From contig JAMOBE010000045.1 of NCBI GenBank assembly GCA_039908285.1, forward strand, positions 1 to 28,072: a stretch of 28,072 bases of DNA, read 5' to 3'. Under the pieces are notes generated by a model. That model was not told the origin of the DNA. It saw only the letters and a list, made by a program, of their open reading frames with translations, and ran no database searches. The DNA is from JAMOBE01 sp039908285 (GTDB lineage: Bacteria > Pseudomonadota > Alphaproteobacteria > Rhodospirillales > Rhodospirillaceae). The stretch's first letter is position 1. The number at the start of each line of letters is the position of its first letter. Position numbers and translations under genes: made by a program. Positions 1-8,204 of this stretch are shown here, piece by piece.

Positions 1-1676
1 TCGACCACCATCACCGTCGCCTGCGGCACGTCGACTCCGACCTCGATGACGGTGGTGGCCACCAGGATATCGAGCCCTCCTCCGGCGAAGGCGGCCATCA
101 CCGCGTCCTTCTCCGTTCCCTTCATGCGGCCGTGCACCAGGCCGACCCGGCTGCCGAAGAACTCGGCCAGGTGGGCGTGGCGGGCATCGGCGGCGGCGAG
201 ATCGGAGGTTTCCGACTCCTCCACCAGCGGGCAGACCCAGAACACCCGGGCTCCGGCGCGAATCGCCCGGTCGATGGCCGCCACCACCTCGTCCACCCGG
301 TCGATGGGCTTGACCACGGTGTCCACCGGCTGGCGTCCCGGCGGCTTCTCGTCCAGCCGCGAGATGTCCATGTCGCCGTACAGGGTCAGGGTCAGGGTGC
401 GGGGGATGGGGGTGGCGGTCATCACCAGCACGTCCGGCACCCGTCCCTTGGCCGAGAGTCCGAGCCGCTGATGGACGCCGAAGCGGTGCTGCTCATCGAT
501 CACCGTCAAGGCCAGGTCGCGGAACGCCACCTCCTCCTGCAGCAGGGCATGGGTGCCGACGGCGACATGGATGGAGCCGTCCTCAAGCCCGCTCAGGATG
601 GCCTCGCGGCCCTTTCCCTTGTCGCGGCCGGTGAGCAGGGCGGCGCGGATGCCGGCGGCCTCGGCCAGGGGGGCGATGGTGGCGAAGTGCTGGCGGGCCA
701 GGATCTCCGTCGGCGCCATCAGGGCCGCCTGGGCGCCGGTCTCGACGGCGTTGAGCATGGCGAGCAGGCCGACCACCGTCTTGCCGCTGCCGACGTCGCC
801 CTGGAGAAGGCGGAGCATGCGGGGCTCGGCGGCCATGTCGGCGGTGATCTCGGCGAGGCTTCGCGCCTGGGCATTGGTGAGGGAGAAGGGCAGGGAGGCC
901 AGCACCCGCCGCCGCAGTCCCCCGTCGCCGGCGATGGCCCGCCCCGGCCGCCGCCGCATGGCCTGGCGCACCAGGCCAAGGGCAAGCTGGTTGGCCAAAA
1001 GCTCATCATAGGCCAGCCTGGCGCGGGCCGGGGTCAGCGGCTCCAGGTCGTCCCCGTCCTTCGGGGCATGGGCGACCAGCAGCGCCTCGCGCCACGGCGG
1101 CCAGCCCTCGCGCTTCATCAGGGCCGGGTCGTGCCACTCGGGCAGGTCGGTGACCCGCTCCAGCGCCGCCTGCACGGCGCGGCTCACCATCTTCAGCGAC
1201 AGGCCGGCGGTGAGGGGGTAGACCGGCTCCACCGACTGCATCCGGTCCGCCTCTTCGGGCGGGGCCACATGGTCGGGGTGGCTCATCTGCACCTCGTTGT
1301 TGAAGTGCTCGATGCGGCCGCTGACCAGGCGGGTCGTGCCGGGCGGCAGCAGCTTCAGCAGGTAGTCCGGCCGGGCGTGGAAATAGACCAGGTGCAGGAA
1401 CCCGCTGTCGTCGGCGCAGCGCACCCGGTAGGGGTGGCGCTTCGAGGACGGCGGCTGGTGGGCGTCCACCCGGACCGTCAGGGTGACGATGGCCCCGTCC
1501 GGAGCCTCGGCCACCTTGGGCGCGAAGCGGCGGTCGATGAGGGCGGAGGGCAGATGCCACAGGAGATCCACCACCGCCGGCCCGGCCAGCCGCTCGAACA
1601 GCTTGACCAGACGCGGCCCCACCCCGGACAGAGCCGTCGTCGGCGCGAACAGTGGGTATAGGCATTCCGGACGCAT
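1..1676 (-). CDS. recG: ATP-dependent DNA helicase RecG (3' end outside window)
   Basis: RecG is a monomeric superfamily 2 helicase that remodels stalled replication forks and branch-migrates Holliday junctions. The reading frame opens with ATG at 1676 (MRPECLYPLFAP, then a region typical of the N-terminal wedge domain start, LSGVGPRLVKLFERL) and stays open to the window edge, giving about 558 codons against a usual length near 690. Visible motifs are Walker A GDVGSGKT (GSGKT at residues 296-300), the DExH box DEQHRFG (DEQH at 394-397), and near the window start TTVIEVGVDVP, the RecG motif VI region. The end of helicase domain 2 and the C-terminal domain are off the window. It is transcribed divergently from sdhE-mfd, an arrangement I recall from alphaproteobacteria. 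The call is firm. Confidence 0.96.
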   Translation of the reverse strand, partial: MRPECLYPLFAPTTALSGVGPRLVKLFERLAGPAVVDLLWHLPSALIDRRFAPKVAEAPDGAIVTLTVRVDAHQPPSSKRHPYRVRCADDSGFLHLVYFHARPDYLLKLLPPGTTRLVSGRIEHFNNEVQMSHPDHVAPPEEADRMQSVEPVYPLTAGLSLKMVSRAVQAALERVTDLPEWHDPALMKREGWPPWREALLVAHAPKDGDDLEPLTPARARLAYDELLANQLALGLVRQAMRRRPGRAIAGDGGLRRRVLASLPFSLTNAQARSLAEITADMAAEPRMLRLLQGDVGSGKTVVGLLAMLNAVETGAQAALMAPTEILARQHFATIAPLAEAAGIRAALLTGRDKGKGREAILSGLEDGSIHVAVGTHALLQEEVAFRDLALTVIDEQHRFGVHQRLGLSAKGRVPDVLVMTATPIPRTLTLTLYGDMDISRLDEKPPGRQPVDTVVKPIDRVDEVVAAIDRAIRAGARVFWVCPLVEESETSDLAAADARHAHLAEFFGSRVGLVHGRMKGTEKDAVMAAFAGGGLDILVATTVIEVGVDVPQATVMVV

Positions 1677-1763
1677 GGTGGGGGCACGTTCCCTGGCTGA
1701 CAGATGCTCACGAACCATTTATATCCTAGAGCTTCCCTGAACCAAGCAACAGCAGTGGACCCC

Positions 1764-2048
1764 ATGGACGACGACACTCTGGATGACCGACGCAAGCGCA
1801 TGTTCTATCAGGCCGCCCACCGGGGCATGATCGAGACCGACCTCCTGCTCGGACGCTTCGCCAAGGTCTATCTGCCCAGATTTACCAATGCCCAACTCGA
1901 CACATTTGATGTGTTGCTCGAACTTCCCGACAACGACATTATCAACTGGCGGTTGGGCAGAGTCCCCGTTCCACCCGAGTATGACACCGACGTCATGCGT
2001 CTATTGATGGACTTCGACCTCGTGGGCGATATGGACGGCCTGTCTTGA
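1764..2048 (+). CDS. sdhE: FAD assembly factor SdhE (succinate dehydrogenase assembly factor 2 family)
   Basis: This is a 94-residue cytoplasmic protein of the SdhE/SDHAF2 (Sdh5, YgfY) family, which promotes covalent FAD attachment to the flavoprotein subunit of succinate dehydrogenase. The family signature RGMIETDLLLGRF (RGxxE core) lies near residue 20, preceded by the usual RRKRMFYQAAH helix. Length matches the family. The ATG at 1764 places this helix at the normal distance from the N terminus; an upstream in-frame ATG at 1704 would add an unsupported 20-residue extension. The stop codon overlaps the TTG start of mfd (2045-2048), suggesting translational coupling. Confidence 0.93.
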   Translation: MDDDTLDDRRKRMFYQAAHRGMIETDLLLGRFAKVYLPRFTNAQLDTFDVLLELPDNDIINWRLGRVPVPPEYDTDVMRLLMDFDLVGDMDGLS

Positions 2049-5000
2049 TCGACCTCGCGGCCAGGCTGACCGCGGGGCCGGGACGCACCGTCGTCGCCGG
2101 CGTGCCGGAGGGCTGTGACGCCCTGGTGCTGGCCGGTCTGGCGCGTTCGACCGCGGCCGGCCTCCTCCACGTGTCGGCCGACGACGTGCGACTGGCGCGG
2201 CTCATCGATGCCCTCGCCTACTTCGCCCCCGATGTGGAGGTGGTGGAGTTCCCCGCCTGGGACACCGTGCCCTACGACCGTTCCTCGCCCAGCATGGAGG
2301 TGATGAGCGCCCGCCTCACCGTGCTGACCCGGCTGGCCGCGTCGGCTCCGGTGGAGGGGCCGCGCATCGTCGCCACCACCGTCGGAGCGCTCCTGCAACG
2401 TGTGCCGCGGCGGGAGGCATTCGCCGGCGTAACGTTCGTTGCCATGGCGGGAAAGCGCCTTGATCTCAAGGCGCTGGTGACGTTTCTTAATCGAAATGGT
2501 TACAATCGCGCCGAGCAGGTGATGGAGCCCGGCGAATACGCGGTGCGGGGCGGCATCATCGACCTGTTTCCTCCTGGAGCGACCGAGGCGTTGCGTCTCG
2601 ACCTGTTCGGGGACGACCTCGAGGGCATCCGCACCTTCGACCCCTTGAGCCAGCGCACCGTCGGCAAGGTGGACCGCTTCGAGCTTCACCCCATCAGCGA
2701 GGTGATGCTGGACGAGGAGTCGGTGTCGCGCTTTCGCCGCCACTACCGGGAACTGTTCGGCAGCGTCACCGGCAGCGATCCCCTGTACGAGTCGATCTCC
2801 GCCGGACGGCGCTTCGCCGGCATGGAGCACTGGCTGCCGCTGTTCTTCGACGGCATGGACACTCTGTTCGCCTACCTGCCCGAGGCCCTGGTGACCCTCG
2901 ACTCCCAGGTGGAGGAGGCCAGGGAAGTTCGGCTCGACCAGGTGATGGAGTACTTCGAGGCGCGGCGCTCGCTGGCCGGGGCGGACCGACGGACCACCAT
3001 GGCCGAGGCCGGCATGGTCTATCAGCCGATTCCGCCCCCCGCCCTGTTCGTGGATCCGGCGGAGTGGGCCCGGCTGCTGGCCGGGCGCCCGACGGTGGCG
3101 CTGTCGCCCTTCGCCGCTCCGGATGTGGGAGACACGGTCGAAAACCCACTCCCTCTCCCCCCTGGGGGGGAGAGGGGCGGGGTGAGGGGGGGGACCATCG
3201 ATGTCGGCGGCCGGCCGGGGCGGAGCTTCGCCGATGTGCGCGCCCACCCCGACCGCAACGTCTTCGAGTCCCTCGCCCAGCACCTGGCCGCCGAGCGTAA
3301 GGCGGGACGGCGCGCCATCGTCGCCGCCTACAGTCCCGGCTCCCGCGATCGCCTGGCGGTGGTGATGCGCGAGCACGGCATCGCCCCCCTGGCGACGGTG
3401 GAGTCGTGGGCCGAGGTCCTGGCCCTGCCGGCGGACGCGGTGGGGGTGGTAGCCCTTGGCCTCGAAAGCGGCTTCACGACGCCGACCCTGTCCCTGGTCG
3501 CCGAGCAGGACATCCTGGGGGAGCGCCTGGCCCGCGCCGCCCGCACCCGCCGGCGCCAGTCGGATCGCTTCATCGCCGACATCTCGGCCCTGGCCGAGGG
3601 GGACCTGGTGGTCCACGTCGAGCACGGTATCGGCCAGTACGACGGCCTGGAGACTCTGGCCGTCGGAAGGGCGCCCCACGACTGCCTGCGGATCCTGTAC
3701 GACGGCGGGGACAAGCTGTTCGTGCCGGTGGAGAACATCGAGGTCCTCTCCCGCTATGGCAGCGAGCAGGCGGGGGTGCAGCTCGACAAGCTGGGAGGGA
3801 CCGCCTGGCAGGCCCGCAAGGCCCGCCTGAAGAAGCGTATCAGCGACATGGCCGAGCAGTTGATCCAGGTGGCCGCCCAGCGCCGGATCCGCACCGCCGA
3901 GGCCCTGGTGGCGCCCGAGGGGCTCTATGACGAGTTCTGCGCCCGCTTCCCCTATGCCGAGACCGAGGACCAGCTTCAGGCCATCGCCGACACCCTGGAG
4001 GATATGGGCTCGGGCCGGCCCATGGACCGGCTGGTGTGCGGCGACGTCGGCTTCGGCAAGACCGAGGTGGCCCTGCGCGCCGCCTTCGTCGCCGCCATGG
4101 CCGGGTCGCAGGTGGCGGTGGTGGTGCCGACGACCCTTCTCGCCCGCCAGCACTACCGCACCTTTTCCGAGCGCTTCGCCGGCCTGCCGCTGCGCATCGA
4201 GCAACTCTCCCGCCTGGTGTCGGCGAAGCGGACCACCGAGGTGAAGAAGGGACTGGCCGACGGCACCGTGGACATCATCGTCGGCACCCACGCCCTGCTG
4301 GCCAAGTCGGTGTCGCTGTGCCGCCTGGGCCTTCTGGTGGTGGACGAGGAGCAGCACTTCGGCGTCGCCCACAAGGAGCGGCTGAAGCAGATGCGGGCCG
4401 ACGTCCACGTCCTGACCCTGACCGCGACGCCCATCCCCCGCACCCTGCAGCTCGCCCTGACCGGGGTGCGGGAAATGAGCATCATCGCCACGCCGCCGGT
4501 GGACCGGCTGGCGGTACGAACCTTCGTGCTGCCCTATGACCCGGTGGTGGTGCGCGAGGCCATCCTGCGCGAGCGCTTCCGCAACGGGCAGACGTTCTAC
4601 GTCTGCCCGCGCATCCAGGACATCGACCGGGTGCTGGAGCGGCTGAACCGCCTGGTGCCCGAGGTCAAGGCGGTGGTGGCCCACGGCCGCATGCCGCCGA
4701 CCGAGCTGGAGGAGGTGATGAACGCCTTCGCCGATCGCCGCTATGACGTGCTGGTGTGTACCAACATCATCGAGAGCGGCCTCGACATGCCGTCGGTCAA
4801 CACCATCATCATCCACCGGGCCGACATGTTCGGCCTGGCCCAGCTATACCAGCTGCGGGGACGGGTCGGGCGGGGCAAGGCGCGGTCCTACGCCTATCTG
4901 ACCCTTCCCCCCGACCGCACCCCGACCAAGACTGCCGAGAGGCGCCTTGGCGTGATGCAGACCCTGGACACCCTGGGGGCGGGCTTCACCCTGGCCAGCC

Positions 5001-5605
5001 ATGACCTGGACATCCGCGGCGCCGGCAATCTGCTGGGCGACGAGCAGTCGGGCCACATCCGCGAGGTGGGGATAGAGCTTTACCAGCAGATGCTGGAGGA
5101 GGCGGTGGCCGCCGCCCGCGATGGTGGCCAAAAGGGAGCGGGGGGAGGGGAGTGGTCTCCCCAGATCGCCATTGGCGCCTCGGTGCTGATCCCGGAAGGC
5201 TACGTCAAGGATCTCGGCATCCGCCTCTCCCTCTATCGCCGCATCGCCGGCCTATTGGACCGGGCGGAGATCGACGCGCTTGCCGTGGAGCTGGTGGACC
5301 GCTTCGGCACGCTGCCGCCGGAGGTGGAGAACCTTTTGGACGTGGTGGGGCTCAAGGTGCTGTGCCGGGCCGCCAACGTCGAGAAACTGGACGCCGGCCC
5401 CAAGGGCGTGGTGATCGGCTTCCGCGGCAACCACTTCCCGAACCCGGCCGGCCTCGTCGCCTTCATCAGCCAGCAGGCCGGCTCGGTGAAGCTGCGCCCC
5501 GATCACAAGCTGGTGTTCATGCGCAACTGGGAGGACGCGGCCCTGCGCATGCAGGGCCTGCGCCGCACCATGGACACCCTGGCGGATATCGCCGCCCGAG
5601 GGTAG
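2045..5605 (+). CDS. mfd: Transcription-repair coupling factor Mfd
   Basis: Mfd displaces RNA polymerase stalled at DNA lesions and recruits UvrA. The 1186-residue product has the expected order: UvrB-like N-terminal module (PAWDTVPYDRSSPSMEV near residue 75, the EPGEYAVRGGIIDLFPPG stretch near 160), an RNA-polymerase-interacting CarD-like domain starting about 519 (GDLVVHVEHGIGQYDG), a translocase core with Walker A GDVGFGKT at 666-673 and DEEQH at 767-771, and a C-terminal TRCF domain. The start is a TTG overlapping the sdhE stop; no better start sits nearby and the N-terminal sequence aligns with the family there. Residues 367-383 (NPLPLP...GGVRGG) are encoded by a palindromic repeat that also occurs in an intergenic region of this window, so they are probably an inserted loop. 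Confidence 0.97.
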   Translation: MIDLAARLTAGPGRTVVAGVPEGCDALVLAGLARSTAAGLLHVSADDVRLARLIDALAYFAPDVEVVEFPAWDTVPYDRSSPSMEVMSARLTVLTRLAASAPVEGPRIVATTVGALLQRVPRREAFAGVTFVAMAGKRLDLKALVTFLNRNGYNRAEQVMEPGEYAVRGGIIDLFPPGATEALRLDLFGDDLEGIRTFDPLSQRTVGKVDRFELHPISEVMLDEESVSRFRRHYRELFGSVTGSDPLYESISAGRRFAGMEHWLPLFFDGMDTLFAYLPEALVTLDSQVEEAREVRLDQVMEYFEARRSLAGADRRTTMAEAGMVYQPIPPPALFVDPAEWARLLAGRPTVALSPFAAPDVGDTVENPLPLPPGGERGGVRGGTIDVGGRPGRSFADVRAHPDRNVFESLAQHLAAERKAGRRAIVAAYSPGSRDRLAVVMREHGIAPLATVESWAEVLALPADAVGVVALGLESGFTTPTLSLVAEQDILGERLARAARTRRRQSDRFIADISALAEGDLVVHVEHGIGQYDGLETLAVGRAPHDCLRILYDGGDKLFVPVENIEVLSRYGSEQAGVQLDKLGGTAWQARKARLKKRISDMAEQLIQVAAQRRIRTAEALVAPEGLYDEFCARFPYAETEDQLQAIADTLEDMGSGRPMDRLVCGDVGFGKTEVALRAAFVAAMAGSQVAVVVPTTLLARQHYRTFSERFAGLPLRIEQLSRLVSAKRTTEVKKGLADGTVDIIVGTHALLAKSVSLCRLGLLVVDEEQHFGVAHKERLKQMRADVHVLTLTATPIPRTLQLALTGVREMSIIATPPVDRLAVRTFVLPYDPVVVREAILRERFRNGQTFYVCPRIQDIDRVLERLNRLVPEVKAVVAHGRMPPTELEEVMNAFADRRYDVLVCTNIIESGLDMPSVNTIIIHRADMFGLAQLYQLRGRVGRGKARSYAYLTLPPDRTPTKTAERRLGVMQTLDTLGAGFTLASHDLDIRGAGNLLGDEQSGHIREVGIELYQQMLEEAVAAARDGGQKGAGGGEWSPQIAIGASVLIPEGYVKDLGIRLSLYRRIAGLLDRAEIDALAVELVDRFGTLPPEVENLLDVVGLKVLCRAANVEKLDAGPKGVVIGFRGNHFPNPAGLVAFISQQAGSVKLRPDHKLVFMRNWEDAALRMQGLRRTMDTLADIAARG
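3146..3193 (+). repeat. C/G-rich palindromic repeat inserted in frame within mfd
   Basis: The segment contains a perfect 12-bp inverted repeat, ccctctcccccc at 3151-3162 and its complement at 3165-3176 with a 2-nt loop, followed by a cggggtgaggggg-type tail. The same stem and tail recur at 27863-27905 and, in the opposite orientation, to about 27980. Here it is read through in the mfd frame without a stop, encoding a Pro/Gly/Arg-rich loop in a region between recognisable Mfd domains. That it is a mobile palindromic element is inference from the recurrence; the sequence identity is directly visible. Confidence 0.85.
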
Positions 5606-5690
5606 GGGGGCGACGGCTACGCACGGGGACATTGCCAGGTCGCGGCATTGTGGTGTACCAGTGGAGTGACTGTAAGCGGACGTTGTGGTG

Positions 5691-6848
5691 ATGGCCCAGG
5701 CTCTGGTCACTCCCGAGATTCTCAAGTGGGCTCGCATGAGGGCGGGACTCCCACTGGATGAACTCGCCAAAAAGGTGGGGTCCAGCTCCGATGTCGTCGC
5801 CGCATGGGAGGCGGGAGAGTCTCGCCCCACCTTCCGCCAGGCTGAGAAATTCGCTCAGGCGACGTATGTTCCCTTTGGTTACCTCTTCCTTTCCAAGCCG
5901 CCCAAGGAGGACGTGTCGATCCCTGACCTGCGGACGACCGCCGGAACGCGACCGCTGGAGGTTCTCGACGTCAATTTCATGGATGCCCTCCGCGACGTTC
6001 AGTTCAAGCTCGACTGGTATCGGGACTATCGTATCGACCACGGCCACGGAAAACTGCCGTTCGTTGGGCGTTTCGACCGCTCCGCAAAGCCGGCCGAGGT
6101 GGCCGAGGACATGAGACGCACGCTTGGGGTGGGACCCTCTGAAAGAGAACAGGCCCATACCTGGGAAGACTACTTCCGCCTTCTCATCGCCAGGGCCGAG
6201 GCCGTCGGTATCTGGGTCATGCGCAACAGCGTGGTGGGGAACACCAAACGTCCGCTCAGCGTTGACGTCTTCCGTGGCTTCGCGATCAGCGATCCCATCG
6301 TCCCCGTGATCTTCGTCAACAGCAGGGATGCGAAGGCGGCGCAGGTGTTTACCTTCGCTCATGAACTCGCCCATGTCTGGCTGGGGGAGAGCGGCATCTC
6401 CGACTCGTTTCGGACCAGCCGCCTCAAAATTGAACGGCTATGCAACGCGGCTGCTGCCGAATTCCTGGTGCCGGAGGCTGAGTTTAAAAAGACTTGGGAC
6501 AGAGACTCGGGCATTGAGGAGAATGTAGGGGACCTGTCCAAGCGTTTTCGGGTCAGCAGGATCGTCATCGCAATCCGCGCACGGGACCTGGGCTTGATAA
6601 GACAGTCCGAGTTCGACGCATTTTTCGACGCCGAGAGACAACGGTGGTCGCAGGAGCGGGCTGACCCGAAATCGGGTGGAAACTCCTACCGGACTGCCAA
6701 GGTAAGAAATGGAGGAGGGTTCCTGACCGCGGTGCTCGCCAGCGCGATGTCGGGCGACCTTCTCCTGCGCAATGCGGGCGCATTGCTGAGCATGACGCCA
6801 AAAACTCTTCTCGAGGCGTATCGCAGACTTCAAACGGGGCAGCTATGA
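5691..6848 (+). CDS. Xre-family HTH / ImmA-IrrE zinc metallopeptidase, probable antitoxin-regulator
   Basis: The 385-residue protein has an N-terminal Xre-type helix-turn-helix (about residues 10-60: MRAGLPLDELAKKVGSSSD, then WEAGESRPTFRQAE) and a C-terminal ImmA/IrrE peptidase domain with the zinc motif HELAH at 224-228 and a downstream glutamate-rich helix (CNAAAAEFLVPEAE). This composite (COG2856-type) is known as a regulator or antitoxin in mobile and toxin-antitoxin contexts. Its stop overlaps the start of the PIN gene by an ATGA, so the two are co-translated. Two in-frame GTG codons (5685, 5688) precede the ATG at 5691 and either could be used; the upstream Shine-Dalgarno is poor. Codon usage looks more AT-rich than the flanks, consistent with acquisition. 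No operator was identified with confidence. Confidence 0.88.
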   Translation: MAQALVTPEILKWARMRAGLPLDELAKKVGSSSDVVAAWEAGESRPTFRQAEKFAQATYVPFGYLFLSKPPKEDVSIPDLRTTAGTRPLEVLDVNFMDALRDVQFKLDWYRDYRIDHGHGKLPFVGRFDRSAKPAEVAEDMRRTLGVGPSEREQAHTWEDYFRLLIARAEAVGIWVMRNSVVGNTKRPLSVDVFRGFAISDPIVPVIFVNSRDAKAAQVFTFAHELAHVWLGESGISDSFRTSRLKIERLCNAAAAEFLVPEAEFKKTWDRDSGIEENVGDLSKRFRVSRIVIAIRARDLGLIRQSEFDAFFDAERQRWSQERADPKSGGNSYRTAKVRNGGGFLTAVLASAMSGDLLLRNAGALLSMTPKTLLEAYRRLQTGQL

Positions 6849-7345
6849 TATATCTTCTTGACGCCAACGTCTTCATCGAGGCGAAGAATCGCTACTACGC
6901 CAATGACATCTGTCCCGGATTCTGGAAATGGATGGACGGTTTCGTCTCCGGCGGTAATGTCAGGTCCATTGTGAATGTTCGAGACGAACTGAAAAAACAA
7001 AATGACTGGCTTGCAGATTGGGTGAAATCGCCCAATCGTGCCCCGTGGTTCATGAAGGTTGATGACGAGGCAACGCAGAAGAGCTTCCAGAAGATCGTAA
7101 ACCACGTGGAGGCGGCGGACTTCAAGCCCCATGCCAAGCCTAAGTTTCTGTCCGGGGCTGACCCGTGGCTGGTCGCCAAGGCCCGCGTCCTTGGCGCGAC
7201 GGTGGTGACCCAAGAGGTGTCGAGACCCGGCGCGAAAAGCAGAATCCTCCTTCCGGACGTCTGCAACAAATTCGGCGTGCCGTGTAAAAACACGTTCGAT
7301 TTGCTCCGGGAGCATCGCGCCTCTTTCACACTCAAGGCGGCCTGA
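6845..7345 (+). CDS. DUF4411-family PIN-domain protein, probable ribonuclease toxin
   Basis: The 166-residue product begins MIYLLDANVFIEAKNRYY, the first PIN-domain acidic motif (Asp6, with a nearby Glu), and carries SGADPWLVAKARVLGA in the second half, supplying the second acidic cluster. The overall form matches DUF4411 PIN proteins, VapC-like metal-dependent RNases found in type II toxin-antitoxin pairs. The gene overlaps the Xre-ImmA gene by 4 nt, the standard partner for this subfamily. The RNA target cannot be read from sequence. It lies convergent to the badI-like gene. Confidence 0.85.
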   Translation: MIYLLDANVFIEAKNRYYANDICPGFWKWMDGFVSGGNVRSIVNVRDELKKQNDWLADWVKSPNRAPWFMKVDDEATQKSFQKIVNHVEAADFKPHAKPKFLSGADPWLVAKARVLGATVVTQEVSRPGAKSRILLPDVCNKFGVPCKNTFDLLREHRASFTLKAA

Positions 7346-7354
7346 CGTCCTGTC

Positions 7355-7412
7355 CCCTTGGTAACGTTCTCGTGCCTAACGCGGGGCATTGGTAACGAGT
7401 TCGTTCCCAAGG
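7355..7412. repeat. Imperfect inverted repeat with two ggtaacg palindrome-like boxes
   Basis: The gap between the convergent PIN and badI-like genes holds ccttggtaacg (7356-7366) and cgttcccaagg (7402-7412), complementary with one mismatch. Within it ggtaacg occurs twice (7360-7366 and 7391-7397), each followed by a partial complement (ctcgtgcc, ttcgttccc). It could fold as a bidirectional terminator stem, though no T-tract follows, or represent operator-like sites or the edge of the inserted toxin-antitoxin module. Confidence 0.5.
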
Positions 7413-7415
7413 ACA

Positions 7416-8204
7416 TCACCGCGTGAATTTCCGGAAGTCCGGGGGGCGCTTTTCCAGGAAGGCGTTGACGCCCTCGCGGGACTCCTCGGTGCCGTAGTAG
7501 AGGCTGACGGCCTGGAGGCCCAGGCTGCCGATGCCGCGGATGTGCTCGGACGCAGCGTTGAACGAGCGCTTGGCGATGGCGATGGCCGTCGGGCTCTTCT
7601 CGAGGATTTCGGCGCACCAGCGGTCCACCTCGGCGTCCAGGTCGGCGTGGGGCACGACGACGTTGCACAGGCCCATGGCCAGGGCCTCGGCGGCGGAGTA
7701 GCGGCGGCACAGGTACCAGATCTCCCGCGCCCGCTTTTCGCCCACCACCCGCGCCAGGTACGCGGTCCCCCAGCCCGGGTCCACCGAGCCCACCTTCGGC
7801 CCCACCTGGCCGAACACCGCCTGGTCGGAGGCGATGGTCAGGTCGCACAGCAGTGCCAGCACGTTGCCGCCGCCGATGGCATAGCCCTGGACCCGCGCGA
7901 TCACCGGCTTCGGCACGTCGCGGATGACGCTGTGCAGTTCCTCGAGCGGGATGCCGATGGTGCCCCGGCCGTCGTACTGGCCCTCGTGGGCCGACTGGTC
8001 GCCTCCGGTGCAGAACGCCTTGTCGCCGGTCCCCGCCAGCACGATCACGCCGACGGACCGGTCCCAGCCGGCGCGCAGGAAGGCGTGGATCAGTTCCTCG
8101 GTGGTCCGGCCGCGAAAGGCGTTGTAGACCTTCGGGCGGTTGATGGTGATGCGGGCTACCCCGTCCGTCACGTCGAAAAGGATGTCCTCATAGTTCATGT
8201 CCAT
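7416..8204 (-). CDS. badI: BadI-like 2-ketocyclohexanecarboxyl-CoA hydrolase (crotonase superfamily, MenB-related)
   Basis: This 262-residue crotonase-fold enzyme has the MenB/BadI signatures KAFCTGGDQS (62-71), an oxyanion-hole region RVQGYAIGGGNVLA (104-117), and FGQVGPKVGSVDPG (131-144). The SVDPG form, the YDGRGT segment at 77-82, and the C-terminal ESREGV and KRPPDFRK stretches match my recollection of Rhodopseudomonas BadI better than MenB, which has an SFDxG form at the same place. BadI hydrolytically opens 2-ketocyclohexane-1-carboxyl-CoA to pimelyl-CoA in anaerobic benzoate or cyclohexanecarboxylate degradation. The alternative is 1,4-dihydroxy-2-naphthoyl-CoA synthase (menaquinone pathway). 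The ATG at 8204 directly follows the cobA stop, with a strong ggggaggag Shine-Dalgarno inside cobA. No other ring-degradation gene is in the window. Confidence 0.78.
   Translation of the reverse strand: MDMNYEDILFDVTDGVARITINRPKVYNAFRGRTTEELIHAFLRAGWDRSVGVIVLAGTGDKAFCTGGDQSAHEGQYDGRGTIGIPLEELHSVIRDVPKPVIARVQGYAIGGGNVLALLCDLTIASDQAVFGQVGPKVGSVDPGWGTAYLARVVGEKRAREIWYLCRRYSAAEALAMGLCNVVVPHADLDAEVDRWCAEILEKSPTAIAIAKRSFNAASEHIRGIGSLGLQAVSLYYGTEESREGVNAFLEKRPPDFRKFTR

Noticed and set aside
132..1661. Long plus-strand open frame (509 codons) opposite recG
   Set aside because: It is an antisense shadow of the GC-rich recG gene, whose helicase motifs are clear on the minus strand; the predicted protein is His/Gly/Arg-rich with no domain.
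1868..4816. 982-codon minus-strand open frame opposite sdhE and mfd
   Set aside because: It is antisense to mfd with no start signal or domain; the length is a product of high GC content.
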